Source of the DNA: Macrosoma leucophasiata
Lineage: Eukaryota > Arthropoda > Insecta > Lepidoptera > Hedylidae
Length of the DNA: 64,000 bases
Direction: 5' to 3'
Assembly: GCA_036365455.1 (NCBI GenBank)
Contig: JAWQUS010000022.1
Span: 1,116,001 to 1,180,000 of the forward strand
Shown here: piece after piece, positions 21,756-33,161 of the stretch
How positions within the stretch are numbered: the stretch's first letter is position 1
Layout: the number at the start of each line of letters is the position of its first letter
Translations under genes and position numbers: made by a program
Notes under the pieces: generated by a model
Databases searched by the model: none
What the model was told of the DNA's origin: nothing
What the model saw: only the letters and a program-made list of their open reading frames with translations

Positions 21756-21871
21756 AGTCAAAATTTGATATATATGTGGCGTAACCCTATAGTAAAATTC
21801 CTCATATTAATCCGGGATTGCCGGCAGAAGTAAAAACTTGAATATTAACGTAGCGCATGTTTTGTTTTGTT

Positions 21872-21960
21872 ACACCACCACCACCACCACCACCACCACT
21901 ACCACCACCACCAACAACACCACCACCACGATCACCACCACCACCACTATTACCACCACA
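21872..21960 (+). repeat. CCA microsatellite
   Basis: About 30 CCA units with occasional CAA, CGA and CTA variants. Confidence 0.95.
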
Positions 21961-22225
21961 GATGTATGGCCCCGTAACAACTATCACAGAGACACAATAA
22001 AGGTCTCAGGGGTGGCAACGCATCTGCATTTAGACCTCTGATTTTTGTGTAGATGCCTTTAGGCTGCAGTCATTGCTTAACATCAATGTGAACCGTATGC
22101 TTGTTTGCCAGCTTTAATCAACATATCAGCCATAGGACGTCCACTGCTGACCATAGGCGTCCCCCAATGACCTCCATGCCGACCGATCGGAAGCGACGTG
22201 CATCCAGCTTCATTACATTAAAAAA
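21961..22225 (+). mobile_element. Family A 3' half interrupted by an RTE end
   Basis: Family A (CATCTGCATTTAGACCTCTG to TGTTTGCCAGCTT) is broken at about 22116 by a reverse RTE 3' end (22118-22199: GGACGTCCACTGCTGACC, CGATCGGAAGCGACGTGC) and resumes with CTTCATTACATT and poly-A. CCAGCTT-type duplication on both sides suggests an insertion. Confidence 0.65.
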
Positions 22226-22384
22226 AAAGAGAAAATCTTATCTAAATATAATCTACATTGTTCTGTGACTTTTGGCACGATAACGCGACCAAAATACTCG
22301 TAGCATTTTAAATATCTGACATTTCGTTTTATACTTTTTAGTTATCTGCATTTTACGCATTATCTAATTTTCTCTCAATTTTTT

Positions 22385-22692
22385 TTTAACTGCCTCGGTA
22401 GCCTATTTGTGGCAGGCCTCTACTACTACGCTGAGGTCCTGGGTTCGATTCCCGGGTAGGGGGTTATCAGAGATGATGGTGTAAAGTCCTTTATCTCTGG
22501 TTCCATTGGAATTTTTCCATTTTCTAAAAAATTCCCAGTACCTCGAAGTTTGGTTATGTGCCCGGAGATGTCAACAGGCTCGCCACCTGTTACATGGGCC
22601 AAAACGTAACCGGCGACTCGTGGGTGTTTGCATGCATTTACCTTTGCCTACCTCTTCGGTGATTACAGGCGTGAAGTTACGTTATCTAATTT
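22385..22692 (+). mobile_element. R4 tRNA-derived SINE
   Basis: The tRNA-like head has B box GGTTCGATTCC, then the GGGGTTATCAGAG body, ACCTGTTACATGGGCC and the end GATTACAGGCGTGAAGTTACG. The head A box is damaged compared with the copy at 47231. Confidence 0.75.
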
Positions 22693-22709
22693 TAATTTCA
22701 AATCATTAA

Positions 22710-22880
22710 ATACTAGCGGCTCGCCCTGGCTTCGCTCTGGTGCAATTAATGTAATATAGCCTATGTCACTCGGTACAGACGCAGCTTTCTATAGGTGGAA
22801 GAATAATTCCCGTAGTTCTTGTGTGAGAACGTTACAAACATACACATTTAGTTAGACTGTATATAAGCATATATGACTGT
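22710..22880 (-). repeat. Helitron-like fragment
   Basis: Begins with CTAGCGGCTCGCCCTGGCTT, the reverse of an HLE 3' end, as at 341. The other end is not found. Confidence 0.5.
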
Positions 22881-22947
22881 TTGTTCTCCTCAAGAAAATA
22901 AAAAAAAAAAAAAAAAAAAACACAAATGTTGCCTCTTCATAATATAA

Positions 22948-23218
22948 CATGGGAGTTTTGGCGGGCAGCTTGAAAGAGGCGTGTTTTTCTCTTATTTAAT
23001 TTCATTTTCTTGGTGTATTTTTGAGTTATATTAAATAAAGTTGGTGGCATTTTGTTTGATTACAGTGCTCGTGTATAGTGAAATAGAATAACAGTGCGAA
23101 AACACGTTTTTTCAGGTTGCCTCCAAAACTTCATTGGTAATGTTCTGGTAAAGTAGCCATCGCTTTACTCGAATAACTGTGACTCTGACTCAAAGAGAAT
23201 ATAATCTCTGACTGACGG
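22948..23218 (+). repeat. R9 repeat, inverted partner of 25742-25992
   Basis: GGTGGCATTTTGTTTGAT, TGTATAGTGAAATAGAATAA and AAGTAGCCATCGCTTTACTC are repeated in reverse order and orientation 2.8 kb downstream; a third, diverged copy lies at 59010-59262. Confidence 0.75.
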
Positions 23219-23333
23219 ACTGATAAATTGACTGACTGACTGACTTTTATTTATTTATTTATTTATTTATTCTTTATTGCATCAATAAAATATCGGTACA
23301 AATGGCGGACTTAACGCTTACGTTGCTTTATAC

Positions 23334-23664
23334 CAGTGATTCCCATAGTGGTCTATATCGACCCCTGGGGGTCTATGACCACCTAAAAGGGGTCTACGTC
23401 AGCGAAATAAAAAATTGGGGGTCCATGAAATGAAAATGAGGGTCCACGTTAATGGATCTCAACACATACACTGATAGTACCAATTTACTTACATCATACC
23501 AGTGATTCCCAAAGTGGTCCATGGGAGACTCGATGGGGGCTAGGTAGCTGTGAATAAATAATGGAAATATGGGAATGTGATATAAATGAAGCAAGGACGG
23601 GGGTCCACAGAAACCAGAAAAAATTGTAAAGGGTCTACAAGAAAAAATAGTTTGGGAACCTCTG
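23334..23664 (-). mobile_element. Composite hAT-type MITE, 331 bp
   Basis: Flanked by perfect 8-bp duplications CTTTATAC (23326-23333, 23665-23672). It starts CAGTGATTCCC and ends GGGAACCTCTG. It contains an internal second CAGTGATTCCC at 23510, from which the rest is a reverse copy of the 185-bp element type. Confidence 0.88.
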
Positions 23665-23852
23665 CTTTATACGAACAGGTAGGAAATATCGTTTTACTTG
23701 ACACTGGCAATATGCATAACAAGCGATGCTATAAAATAAAAAATAAATAAATAAAATAATATAACATACTATAGACTAGCGGGTTGCCCCGATCTCGCAC
23801 GGATGCAATGAATGTAATTTTACTAGCTAATACATGCAGTTCGTATGCTACT

Positions 23853-24020
23853 TCATGCAGTTCACATTAATTTTAAGTGATGGCTGCAGCCTTTAGACAC
23901 CCAAAGACCAGAGGTCAAAATGCAGATGCATTGCCACCCGTGAGAACTTTGTTGTTGTCTCTGTGGTAGTTATTATGGGACAATACATCACCTAACCGGA
24001 ACACGATAGTGCTGAACATA
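23853..24020 (-). repeat. Family A fragment
   Basis: Reverse 3' half (GCAGTTCACATTAATTTTAA) through GAACACGATAGTGCTGAAC, with the 5' part missing. Confidence 0.6.
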
Positions 24021-24192
24021 ATTCATTCTAAGGGTCCTGTTGAAAACCAGCGTCAGGTACCTTGTATATGAAGGTATCTGACATTTGCTGAACAGGACAC
24101 CTTTTTGGCAGCCGTGAGACGCATATTACGTGTATATGTATTAATTTTAGAAATTGTTTTTTCTTTTCTTCGTAATCTACGTTTTATGTCTG

Positions 24193-24468
24193 TTTTTTTA
24201 TGTTAACAAGCAAGCATGCACTTTACATTGATGTTAAGTGATGACTGCAGCCTATAGACACCCACACAAAGACCAAGGTCAAAATGCAGATTCGTTACCA
24301 CTCCTGAGGCCTAAGGTGTTATGCCTCTGTGCCAGAAATTACAGGGCCGTACATTACCACCTGACCGGAACACGATAGTGCTGAACACTAACATTTAGCG
24401 GCAAGTATATTAGGTAATGCGGTGGTGCCTACGCCCGCGAGCTCCGTCACTGGAACTCTACCACCAGT
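24193..24468 (-). mobile_element. Family A SINE-like, full length
   Basis: Poly-T at 24193, ending CACTGGAACTCTACCACCAG at 24468. Confidence 0.82.
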
Positions 24469-24469
24469 C

Positions 24470-25600
24470 ATGATATTGCAAAAGTTTCGCAAAAATGCGT
24501 ACAAGTCTATCTTTATGAGCCGCGAAGAATTTTTTTTCGCACCGCTTGACGCGTCCTCCTTTCTATAGTTCTAAATATAAACGCGTAAATGTAATGGCTG
24601 TAAATAAATTAAGCGCGGGAAAATGCCGCCATCTTGTTAAAAAGTTGAGCTATATTGGCCCGTATCTCGTATGTGATCTTTGTTTTATTTTTAAAATGTT
24701 TCGTAGTGTGTCTATAGGCAAGCTGTAAATGGGCCTTGACCCACTTTGAGGCAATTTAAAAAGTTAACTCCGAAGCTAGTGACGTATCTATGAATGTTTG
24801 AAGCGTGTCTTAATTTTTAAGAAAAGAAAAGGACCTTGACCTATTTATTTAAAAAAGTAGACAATACATAGACTATGAGTGATTCACTTTAATTGAGTGT
24901 TGTATCGTGCTTAGTATCTCTCGCTTATAATACGTAATGTTTGAGAGGGACGGATAGTGGTTTCGGTATTGTTTTTTCAATTCTGTAGGTTATAATTATA
25001 TTTATCTGTGGAGTGTGAAATTGAAATAATTAGTTTTAAGACCGGGCTTAAATTTTGTATTGCCTGCCAAGTGCGTTTTACTTTTTATTTGGAATTCGGT
25101 ATGTATCTTCACGCCAAGTTCCTTACGCGGTAGGCAGAGTGAAGCGCTAAATATTCTGGTCCTTTCCTTACACACCTACCGTATTCTTTCTACATTCATC
25201 ATTCTATAGTATTCGATCATTTAAGTAGTATAGTTTGAGGATAGAATCAAGTATTGAGTTACTAAAAGGATTAAATAGGAATAGTACGGGAGTTTTGGAA
25301 CGACAGAAGCGTTCCACGTTCTCTATCTATTCTATGGAATGGAAGACTAAGCTTGAAGCTACGTACACATTAAGCTTATTCAGTTTACGTTAAACTGTCT
25401 TAATTGCTTTATAAATAACGGAAAGTGTTCAAAGTACTTGACATTGAGTCAATTTAAAAAGTGAACAAATACACGTGTCTGGTTACGTCATCTGACAGTA
25501 CTGAAAATAATTGTTAGTGCTGCCATCTGTAAGTTGGCACCGGTACTACTACGTTCATGTACGCGGATTGCTAGTGTGTGTAGTGTCGATTGAGTAGGTT
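24470..25600 (+). other. Intron 4 stretch, mostly unclassified
   Basis: Contains GCGCGGGAAAATGCCGCCAT near 24616 (E2F-like and YY1-like strings) and a reverse LINE end fragment at 25098-25160. No reading frame of note. Confidence 0.45.
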
Positions 25601-25741
25601 TTTTTTTTTATTATGGCATCGCTATTACGCATTTTGCCAGTGTCAAGTAAAACGATATTTCATATTTATGCAGCGTAAAAGTTAGTATAATAAAGTCATC
25701 AAGTATAATATGTAAGTATCAAGTATAATATGTCAGTCAAG

Positions 25742-25992
25742 TGAGTTACAATCAAGTTATTCGAGTAAAGCGATGGCTACTTTACCAGAACATTTACAAT
25801 GTAGTTTTGGAGGCAACCTGAAAGGTCGTATTTTCGCACTGTTATTCTATTTCACTATACACGGGCACTGTAATAAACCTATATCAAACAAAATGCCACC
25901 AATTTTATTCAATATAACTTAAAATACACCAAGAAAGTGAAATAAAATAAGAGCACCATACGCCTCTTTGAAGGTTCCCGCCGAAACTCATT
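25742..25992 (-). repeat. R9 repeat, inverted partner of 22948-23218
   Basis: Reverse copy with good identity over about 250 bp; a CTATATCAAAC/TAATAAACC insertion distinguishes it. Confidence 0.75.
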
Positions 25993-26039
25993 GAGTGGGT
26001 TAGTTAGTTGACATAATTCGGTTGATTCTTTTTTATTAT

Positions 26040-26287
26040 AAAGTAGCTGACCCGGCAAACTTCGTAATGCCTCAGAATGAAATAATGTGTCAAAGGTTTG
26101 ATAGATACGGACCATTTGTATGGGAAAATAAAATTGTGGTTTTTACTGTTTCCCTTCAATTTCTTCATATTACCTTACCCTTTAAACCGTCCCTGGACTT
26201 CCAAAAAAAATCAGCTAATTCGGTCCAGCCGTTCTCGAGTTTTAGCGAGACTAACGAACAGGAATTGATTTTTATATTTAAAGACTA
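26040..26287 (-). mobile_element. Helitron-like element
   Basis: Reverse HLE of the type at 50381: AGCTGACCCGGCAAACTTCG at the left, GGTCCAGCCGTTCTCGAG inside, AATTGATTTTTATAT at the right. A second HLE end (CTAGCCACCGCCCCGACTTC) follows at 26285. Confidence 0.65.
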
Positions 26288-26452
26288 GCCACCGCCCCGA
26301 CTTCGCGCGGGTGCAATGTAGATCGTTAATGGTAATTTGATGCTATTTCCAATCATCAATCCCTACCAATCCAACTGTATAAAACGATAATTGACGACTA
26401 ACTGTTATGCCAAGCGCCATAAGGTTTACATTAGTAAAGTAAATAAGGTCTT

Positions 26453-26914
26453 AAAGGAGATGTTGCAAAAAGTATGGACCTCCGGCCATGTATTGTACAC
26501 AATATCATTAAACAGGCAAAATCAATATAAAAACGTTTTTTACTGCATAGTTTCACTTCTTTAACTTTGTTTGCAGTTACAAAACATAATTTGCAGTTAG
26601 AATTGCAACTCAAAACTAACATGGCAAATATAGCAGGCGATGTCATTGTGACATTTTCGTTTTTTAAATTGTATTTTGATTATAGAACTTGGAGAAAAAA
26701 GTAATATTTTCTAAATACTATCAAAATCGATGGATCCCGAGTGTCGGCTGTATCGCCGCCATGTTGAAAATCATAAAATCGTTTGAATGAAATGTGGTTG
26801 TAACTCTAATATATATTCTTGAATAAATTAATTGTATTTTTTTGGATTCTTCTTTAATTTACCCATTTTTTGAGGATGTGTACGAACCAGGGCCGAGCTC
26901 GCAACATCTCCTTT
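26453..26914 (+). mobile_element. MITE1 element
   Basis: Full copy with both ends; internal segments as in the others. Confidence 0.8.
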
Positions 26915-27167
26915 TCCTAAAATTTCTGATTTTTTGCGCGACTTTCTATTTTTTTTTTGTTAATTTTTTTTTATCCTCTTTTATTCGCCTCTTACGACAG
27001 GCAGAGAATACCTCGGACCTATAGGCCCGAAACTTGATGGCCTGTCCGGCTATTGTGTTTAGCAACCTGGCAACCCCAGTCATGACGATCAAACTATTCA
27101 CATAGGGCGGTAGTAAAAACAATCATGCAATTTGGACAAGCAGTATCTCGCATTAAAACTACTGCGA

Positions 27168-27454
27168 TTTTTTTTTGGTTTGTAATGGAAGTGGCAAACA
27201 AGCATGCAGTTCACATTGATGTTAAGTGATGTCTGCAGCCTATAGACACCCACACAAAGACCAAGGTCAAAATACAGATGCGTTACCACTCCTGAGGCCT
27301 AAGGTGTTATGCCCCTGTGCCGGAAATTACAGGGCCATACATTACCACCTGACCGGAACACAATAGTGCTGAACACTACCATTAAGCGGCAAGTATTAGG
27401 TAATGCAGTGGTGCCTACGCCCGCGAGCTCCGTCACTGGAGCTCTACCACCAGT
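27168..27454 (-). mobile_element. Family A SINE-like, full length
   Basis: Poly-T at 27168 to the terminal CTGGAGCTCTACCACCAGT at 27454; one of the best-preserved copies. Confidence 0.85.
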
Positions 27455-27479
27455 AAGAACCGGTCTATTACTACGAAAC

Positions 27480-27550
27480 TCACACCTTGACTTTTTATGG
27501 CTTCTCCCCTCCGGTGCGCCGCGGCTGGTGGCCCGTGTTTGCTCTATGGT
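27480..27550 (-). repeat. R7 fragment
   Basis: ACGAAACTCACACCTTGAC and TCCGGTGCGCCGCGGCTGG, joined after an internal deletion. Confidence 0.55.
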
Positions 27551-27559
27551 AGGAAATTA

Positions 27560-27959
27560 CGAATACTACTTTGTGGTTAAACTTTTTAATAATGTAAAAA
27601 AGGGCAGGCCATTAAAAAATAAACTAATTAATCAAATCAAAATGTCGCCATAACAGGACAGGTGTCATCTTTTTGAAAAATATTTTTGTGTTGTTTAAAT
27701 GTGTGTACAAATGTGTTGTGTGTTGTTAATGTGAGTTCGTGTTCACTATCAAACGCTTTAGGCGTCTAGACGTGATCCTACTGCGTGGAGGAGAGTTCTT
27801 CCAGTAGTGCAGTCAGGCATCCGAACAATGTCGGTCAAACCAGAAGCTGCGTTGTGTTGACGATGGTCAAACTATTGCAGTACGGCACTAAATACTATAA
27901 CGCGGAATGGGCAACGTCTGGTTACAAAGCAACCAATACTACGATCGCGAATCCACACT
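27560..27959 (+). other. Unclassified stretch
   Basis: Moderately GC-rich around 27750-27960 (GGCGTCTAGACGTGATCC, GCAACGTCTGGTTAC) but with no reading frame or known repeat. Confidence 0.4.
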
Positions 27960-28185
27960 AAGCGTGTCCATTAGCACACCGCGGATACGCCGCCAAAATT
28001 CCATACAAAAGCTTAATTTGGTCTCTATTACACAGACATCAATCAGTGACGTGTATTTACACGTGCACCTGTGTGTGTAGCACGTTGAGAATACCAAACG
28101 TCGCCCATAAGAGGGGAGGAGGTTGGGTGAGGCGGGAAAATCGGACATGTGTCCATTCTATACGTAGTATTATTACATATTCTCT
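27960..28185 (-). repeat. R6 dispersed repeat
   Basis: Reverse copy, complete, ending at TCCATTCTATACGTAG and TACATATTCTCT. Confidence 0.7.
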
Positions 28186-28199
28186 ATCCGCATACCAAG

Positions 28200-28760
28200 C
28201 GTGGCGATTAGGGGCTGTTTATAAAATACGTTCGCATACAAAGGGGGAGGGGTCTTGCTGAGCGTGACAAAATGTGACACCCCTGTCATGGATGGGGGTC
28301 CTCGGCAACGTGACGTTCGCTATTCATTAAAATATTTTAAATAAATAATTCGCAATCGAACCCGCGTCCCTTCTAATCAAACGGTCATCTCATACCGCTA
28401 AACTATGGACTAACCGGGTCGTCATCGTATCGTTTTTTGACTATAATTAATTGAAAAAAGTCTGGGGGAGGGTCTTAGTTTTTGTGACGTATTATTTTTA
28501 GGGGGGAGGATCACATATAGTGTGACACAGCGTGACAATAAGGGGGGAGGACAGAGAAGGTTTATTTTAGCGTGACGTAATTTATTTACGTTCTGTCTGA
28601 TGGTGGAGTCAAAGTCTTAGGAATCGGCGTGCGTGTATGTAGAGAATGATGAAGGTAGATGAGGCACGGGAGGTGTCAGGACCGGAATATCTGGCGCTCA
28701 ACCCTCTCTGCCTACCCCGTTAGGGACCTGACGTGAAGATGCATACATACTTTCCTGGCG
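28200..28760 (+). repeat. GTGACA-rich repeat remnants and LINE end
   Basis: GAGCGTGACAAAATGTGACA (also at 3285) and AGCGTGACAATAAGGGGGGA resemble the minisatellite unit at 55425. 28595-28755 is a LINE 3' end like 56880-57050. Confidence 0.5.
28348..28424 (-). repeat. R2 SINE, tRNA-like head only
   Basis: Diverged reverse R2 head, with a small insertion near the A box (AAACTATGGACTAACC). Confidence 0.65.
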
Positions 28761-28937
28761 GTAGAGCTCCAGTGACGGAGCTTAACGAGTCGACGAGACG
28801 AGGCAACACTAAGCCTCAGGAGTGGTAACGCATCTGCATTTTGACCTTGGTCTGTGTGGGTGTCTATAGGCTGAAGTCATCACTTAACATTAATGTGAAC
28901 TGCATACTTGTTTGCCATTCCATTACATAAAAAAAAT
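28754..28937 (+). mobile_element. Family A SINE-like with internal deletion
   Basis: The 5' terminus to GTGACGGAGC is joined to CACTAAGCCTCAGGAGTGG and the 3' half with poly-A. Confidence 0.75.
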
Positions 28938-29034
28938 ACATATACAATACAATATGGACGGTCTCTTAATGGTCGAAGGTTTGGTCTAGCAGTGTACAAA
29001 AGTGAAAAAGTGCATTGTATTGTAACTTTTTATC

Positions 29035-29150
29035 AGGGCTGGCAGCGCGTTGGCGACTCCCCTGGTGTTGCAAATGTTCATAGGCGACGGTGACTACTTT
29101 CCATCAGGTGGCCCGTCTGCTTGTCTGTCAATCCTTTGACATAAAAAAAA
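29035..29150 (+). repeat. R12 LINE 3'-end-like repeat
   Basis: GGCAGCGCGTTGGCGACTCC, CATAGGCGACGGTGACTACT and ATCAGGTGGCCCGTCTGC resemble the 3' end of lepidopteran non-LTR retrotransposons; the class is recalled rather than demonstrated. Confidence 0.45.
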
Positions 29151-29397
29151 ACTCCCCAATTAGCCTAGAAATCGTATTCAATTTGTACGTCCGTCAACTA
29201 TAAAATCGGACACAAGACACACTCCATTTTCTTACTAGGTTACATTGGTACGGTGTCGAATAAATATCAAGGTTTTTGTATTTTGTTCGTTGTTAATCCG
29301 CGCGTATGTTATATGGGGTGTAACTGACATGCACATACTCTAACGGTATCCCAATCAACGAATACTGAGATATAATACATTCAGATGCAAATATGTA

Positions 29398-29868
29398 CCT
29401 CCATGTACGGCCCTGTAATTTTTTTTTAATGTTATTGAAGTGGCAAACAAGCATGCAGTTCACATTGATGTTAAGTGATGACTGCAGCCTATAGACACCC
29501 ACACAAAGACCGAGATCAAAATGCAGATGCGTTACCAGTCCTGAGGCCTAAGTTGTTATGCCTCTGTGCCGGAAATTACAGGGCCGTACATTACCACCTG
29601 ACCGGAACACGATAATGCTGAACACTACCATTGAGCGGCAAGTATATTAGGTAATGCGGTGGTGCCTACGCCCACGAGCTCCGTCACTGGAGCTCTACCA
29701 CCAGTAAAATTTCCGGCAGGTATAACACCTTAGCCCTCAGGAGTGGTAAGGCATCTGCATTTTGACCTCTGGTCTTTGTGTGGGTGTCTATAGGCTGCAG
29801 TCATCACTTAACATCAATGTGAACCGCATGCTTGTTTGCCACTTCCATAAATACAAAAAAAAATCATA
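29398..29868 (+). mobile_element. Family A copy interrupted by another family A copy
   Basis: The outer + copy (ATGTACGGCCCTGTAATT, then TTTCCGGCAGGTATAACACC to the poly-A end) is split by an inner full-length reverse copy at 29418-29705. Confidence 0.8.
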
Positions 29869-29927
29869 AAATTTTACGTGGGAGAAAATTAAATGAATGT
29901 GGGGGGGAAGCATTATACAGTCTAATA

Positions 29928-30527
29928 TCTAATATATAAAATTCTCGTGTCACGGTGTTCGAACTTGAACTCCTCCGAAACGGCTGGACCGATTTTAACC
30001 AAATTTTGCATGCATATTCAGTAGGTCTGAGAATCGGCCAACATCTATTTTTCATAACATTTTTGGACATTTTTTTTTTTAATTTTCTAGGGCGATACGA
30101 AGTTTGCCGGGACAGCTAGTCTAATATATAAAATTCTCGTGTCACAGTTTTCGTTGCCATACTTCTCCGAAACGGCTTGACCGATTTTGATGAAATTTTT
30201 TGTGCTTATCCGGTATCTATGAGAATCGGCCAACATCTATTTTCCATAACATTTTTGGACATTTATTTTTTTTTACCTCTGAAGTACGTTGGGGCAGCTA
30301 GTATACATATAAAAATCTATTGCTGTTCGTTAGTCTCGCTAAAACTCGAGAACGGCTTCACCGATTTGCCTAATTTTGGTTTTGAATGATTAATGGAAGT
30401 CCGGGGAAGGTTTAAAATGTTAGAAAATATGGAGAAATTGTGAAAACCATACAAATAGTCCGTATCTATCAAACCTTTGACACATTATTTCATTCTGTGG
30501 CAATACGATGTTTGCCGGGTCAGCTAG
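29928..30527 (+). mobile_element. Tandem array of three Helitron-like elements
   Basis: Units 29928-30119, 30120-30301 and 30302-30527 follow each other with only the shared T. Units 1 and 2 start TCTAATATATAAAATTCTCG; each ends CAGCTAG. Unit 3 belongs to another subfamily (CTCGCTAAAACTCGAGAACG). Internal ACGGCTGGACCGATTTT is common to all types. Confidence 0.8.
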
Positions 30528-30621
30528 TGTCCTATAAATTTGAAATTTACGCAAATCGTTTAAGATAATTGTAATATTTTTATATTTCGTAACAACACGT
30601 GCTAGTAAACTTTAGAAAAAA

Positions 30622-30715
30622 AAGAAAAATAGGCAAGAAAAATTTGACTTCGGGCAGGAATCGAACCTGCGACCTCAGGTCCTGAGGTTTTCCTTTATTT
30701 TCAAATAAAGACATA
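30622..30715 (-). repeat. tRNA-like fragment
   Basis: GGCAGGAATCGAACCTGCGA resembles a reversed tRNA T arm; the adjacent CCTCAGGTCCTGAGG is palindromic. It is too short for a tRNA gene. Confidence 0.4.
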
Positions 30716-30839
30716 TTATGGCGCCAGCTATGACAATACTGGGCGCCTGGTAACCCTGCTTCTATCTCGCTTTGGCACGCGCTTACCGCGATAAAGACTA
30801 TCACGAGTACTATTGGAAATTAGATAAATTGATTACATC

Positions 30840-31160
30840 AATGTACCAAAGATTGCAGCGGGGCGATTGTGAAATTTGGCAACGCTTTTTGGCGGTACAC
30901 CTCGACGCCTCAGTACCCGGCCCGCCATCGACACGGCTGTGACGTCACCCGCGAAATGCTATTTTCCGCGGGAATCACCTAAACTTGCCGCCATTTTGAC
31001 TTTTCTCCCGCGTTTTCGCACGTCAAATGTGACAGTTTACGTAATCGCGGCGCGAGTTGCGGGCAACACGTTTACGTTATCCGAACATAAATTTTAACGT
31101 TTACGGGAAACTTTAACGTTACGTTTTGTGTGTTCAAGTAACGTGGGTTTGTTTGTTTTT
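30840..31160 (+). promoter_or_regulatory. CpG-rich unique segment in intron 4, possible internal promoter
   Basis: This is a non-repetitive island of raised GC and CpG content (CCGCGGGAA, TTCTCCCGCG, TCGCGGCGCG), with a GCCGCCATTTTG motif resembling a Pho/YY1 site and E2F-like TTTCCGCG/TCTCCCGC strings. It lies within a long AT-rich intron. An alternative start of transcription is inferred from composition only. Confidence 0.3.
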
Positions 31161-31561
31161 TTTTTGTGCATCGAAAGTGACTTTGGGACAAGTTTAAACG
31201 GCCTTGTCACGTGCCAATTAAAATTGAGAGTGGACTTGATTTCGACGTGGCAAATAGAATGTCAATAAAACCTAGCCTCATTGTAAATCCTTGTACTGTT
31301 ACAAAATTACCCTCGCATTTATTTCGAAATTACTTTACATATTTATCATAAATCATATGTTTTAGACTTTCACTTAGGTTCTGTATGTTAAATCGTAAAT
31401 ATTTGTTCAGCAGCAGATTGGCGTACTAAAAGTTGTGTCAGGTGTGATATGGAAGTGATACAGATAAACAAAACGTCTCGACTAATTTTCAGTTTATTTA
31501 AATGACAAGTTCAAAGTTGGGCTCGCGACTTTCAAAAACATGAATGCCATAGTGTGCGTTC

Positions 31562-33161
31562 CACTAAGCGTTCACAACGATCAAAACGCTCCTTTAGTCG
31601 TTCCACATGACGACCGCAGTCGTTGTGGTCGCGGCGTAAACGTCACTCATGACGTCATGAATTACGCTCACGCGAAGCTCACGACGACCCATCTAAAAAG
31701 GTGGGTCGAAGTGATCGTTGAGAAAATTAGCGGCATTTTCAAAAGTCAAAACATAAAAAATGGCGACCGTAAAGCTTACGTTATTTCATGCCGAAAAAGA
31801 TATATTAGTAGAAGTGAATGTTTCTGCAGCGGATGCTCAACGTGCCTCCACAGGTAAATATAATTATGTAAAACAAGTTTAGAAAAATTAATTGTAGTTT
31901 ATAATTAATATACATGTATACCAAACATCCAAGTGCCGCCGCAAAAGACATTTTAATTACATTTGAACATAAATTAATTAAATACACCACTGTTATTAAA
32001 TATCAAAAAATTAAATTATAAATTTTTTCAATATAAATCGATTTAAACGATAATTAATTAAGTTTATTTTCAAGGCTTACAGATTATAACCTAACCTCTT
32101 AAATCTTTTGCATTTTTTTTATTAACTCGCCATTTGTATTATTGACCTCTACGCTCAAAACGTTCTATAATCCATTCCACTTGAGTTTACGACAGTAACG
32201 CTCACAAGCAAGTGGAACGGGAAAAACTGCGGTCGTGAGCGTGATCGTTGTGAACGCTTAGTGGAACGCACCCATAGTAGAGCTTGTCTAAGCTGAAATG
32301 ACGCGCCACACTACTTAATTAGTTGCTTTCGATGTGTGAATGCAAATATTAATAATGACACTTATTTGTATATGTCTTACGTCCATATTTGAAATTTGCT
32401 CGTGTGCGTTAATGCCATGGGGCGCGTCAATTCAGCTTAGACGAGCTCTACTATGGGTGCGTTCCACTAAGCGTTCACAACGATCACGCTCACGACCGCA
32501 GTTTTTCCCGTTCCACTTGCTTGTGAGCGTTACTGTCGTAAACTCAAGTGGAATGGATTATAGAGCGTTTTGAGCGTAGAGGTCAATAATACAAATGGCG
32601 AGTTAATAAAAAAAATGCAAAAGATTTAAGAGGTTATAATCTGTAAGCCTTGAAAATAAACTTAATTAATTATCGTTTAAATCGATTTATATTGAAAAAA
32701 ATTATAATTTAATTTTTTGATATTTAATAACAGTGGTGTATTTAATTAATTTATGTTCAAATGTAATTAAAATGTCTTTTGCGGCGGCACTTGGATGTTT
32801 GGTATACATGTATATTAATTATAAACTACAATTAATTTTTCTAAACTTGTTTTACATAATTATATTTACCTGTGGAGGCACGTTGAGCATCCGCTGCAGA
32901 AACATTCACTTCTACTAATATATCTTTTTCGGCATGAAATAACGTAAGCTTTACGGTCGCCATTTTTTATGTTTTGACTTTTGAAAATGCCGCTAATTTT
33001 CTCAACGATCACTTCGACCCACCTTTTTAGATGGGTCGTCGTGAGCTTCGCGTGAGCGTAATTCATGACGTCATGAGTGACGTTTACGCCGCGACCACAA
33101 CGACTGCGGTCGTCATGTGGAACGACTAAAGGAGCGTTTTGATCGTTGTGAACGCTTAGTG
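31562..33161. repeat. Large inverted repeat 1 (arms of about 745 bp)
   Basis: Arms 31562-32307 and 32421-33161 are nearly identical in reverse orientation. Each main arm is itself bounded by TTCCACTAAGCGTTCACAAC and its inverse, so it looks like a DNA transposon of about 720 bp present twice, head to head. Identical small frames occur in both arms. Confidence 0.9.
32274..32455. mobile_element. Short element at the palindrome centre
   Basis: About 180 bp bounded by TAGTAGAGCTTGTCTAAGCT and its inverted counterpart ending GACGAGCTCTACTA, about 33 bp each with a few mismatches. The middle is unique. It may be a small MITE at the junction of the two arms. Confidence 0.65.

Noticed and set aside
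21838..22041. Frame rich in threonine
   Set aside because: It is a translation of the CCA microsatellite and flanking repeats.
31805..31990. Two identical 61-codon frames as a duplicated gene pair
   Set aside because: They lie in the arms of the inverted repeat and contain no recognisable domain; duplication of the DNA explains the identity.
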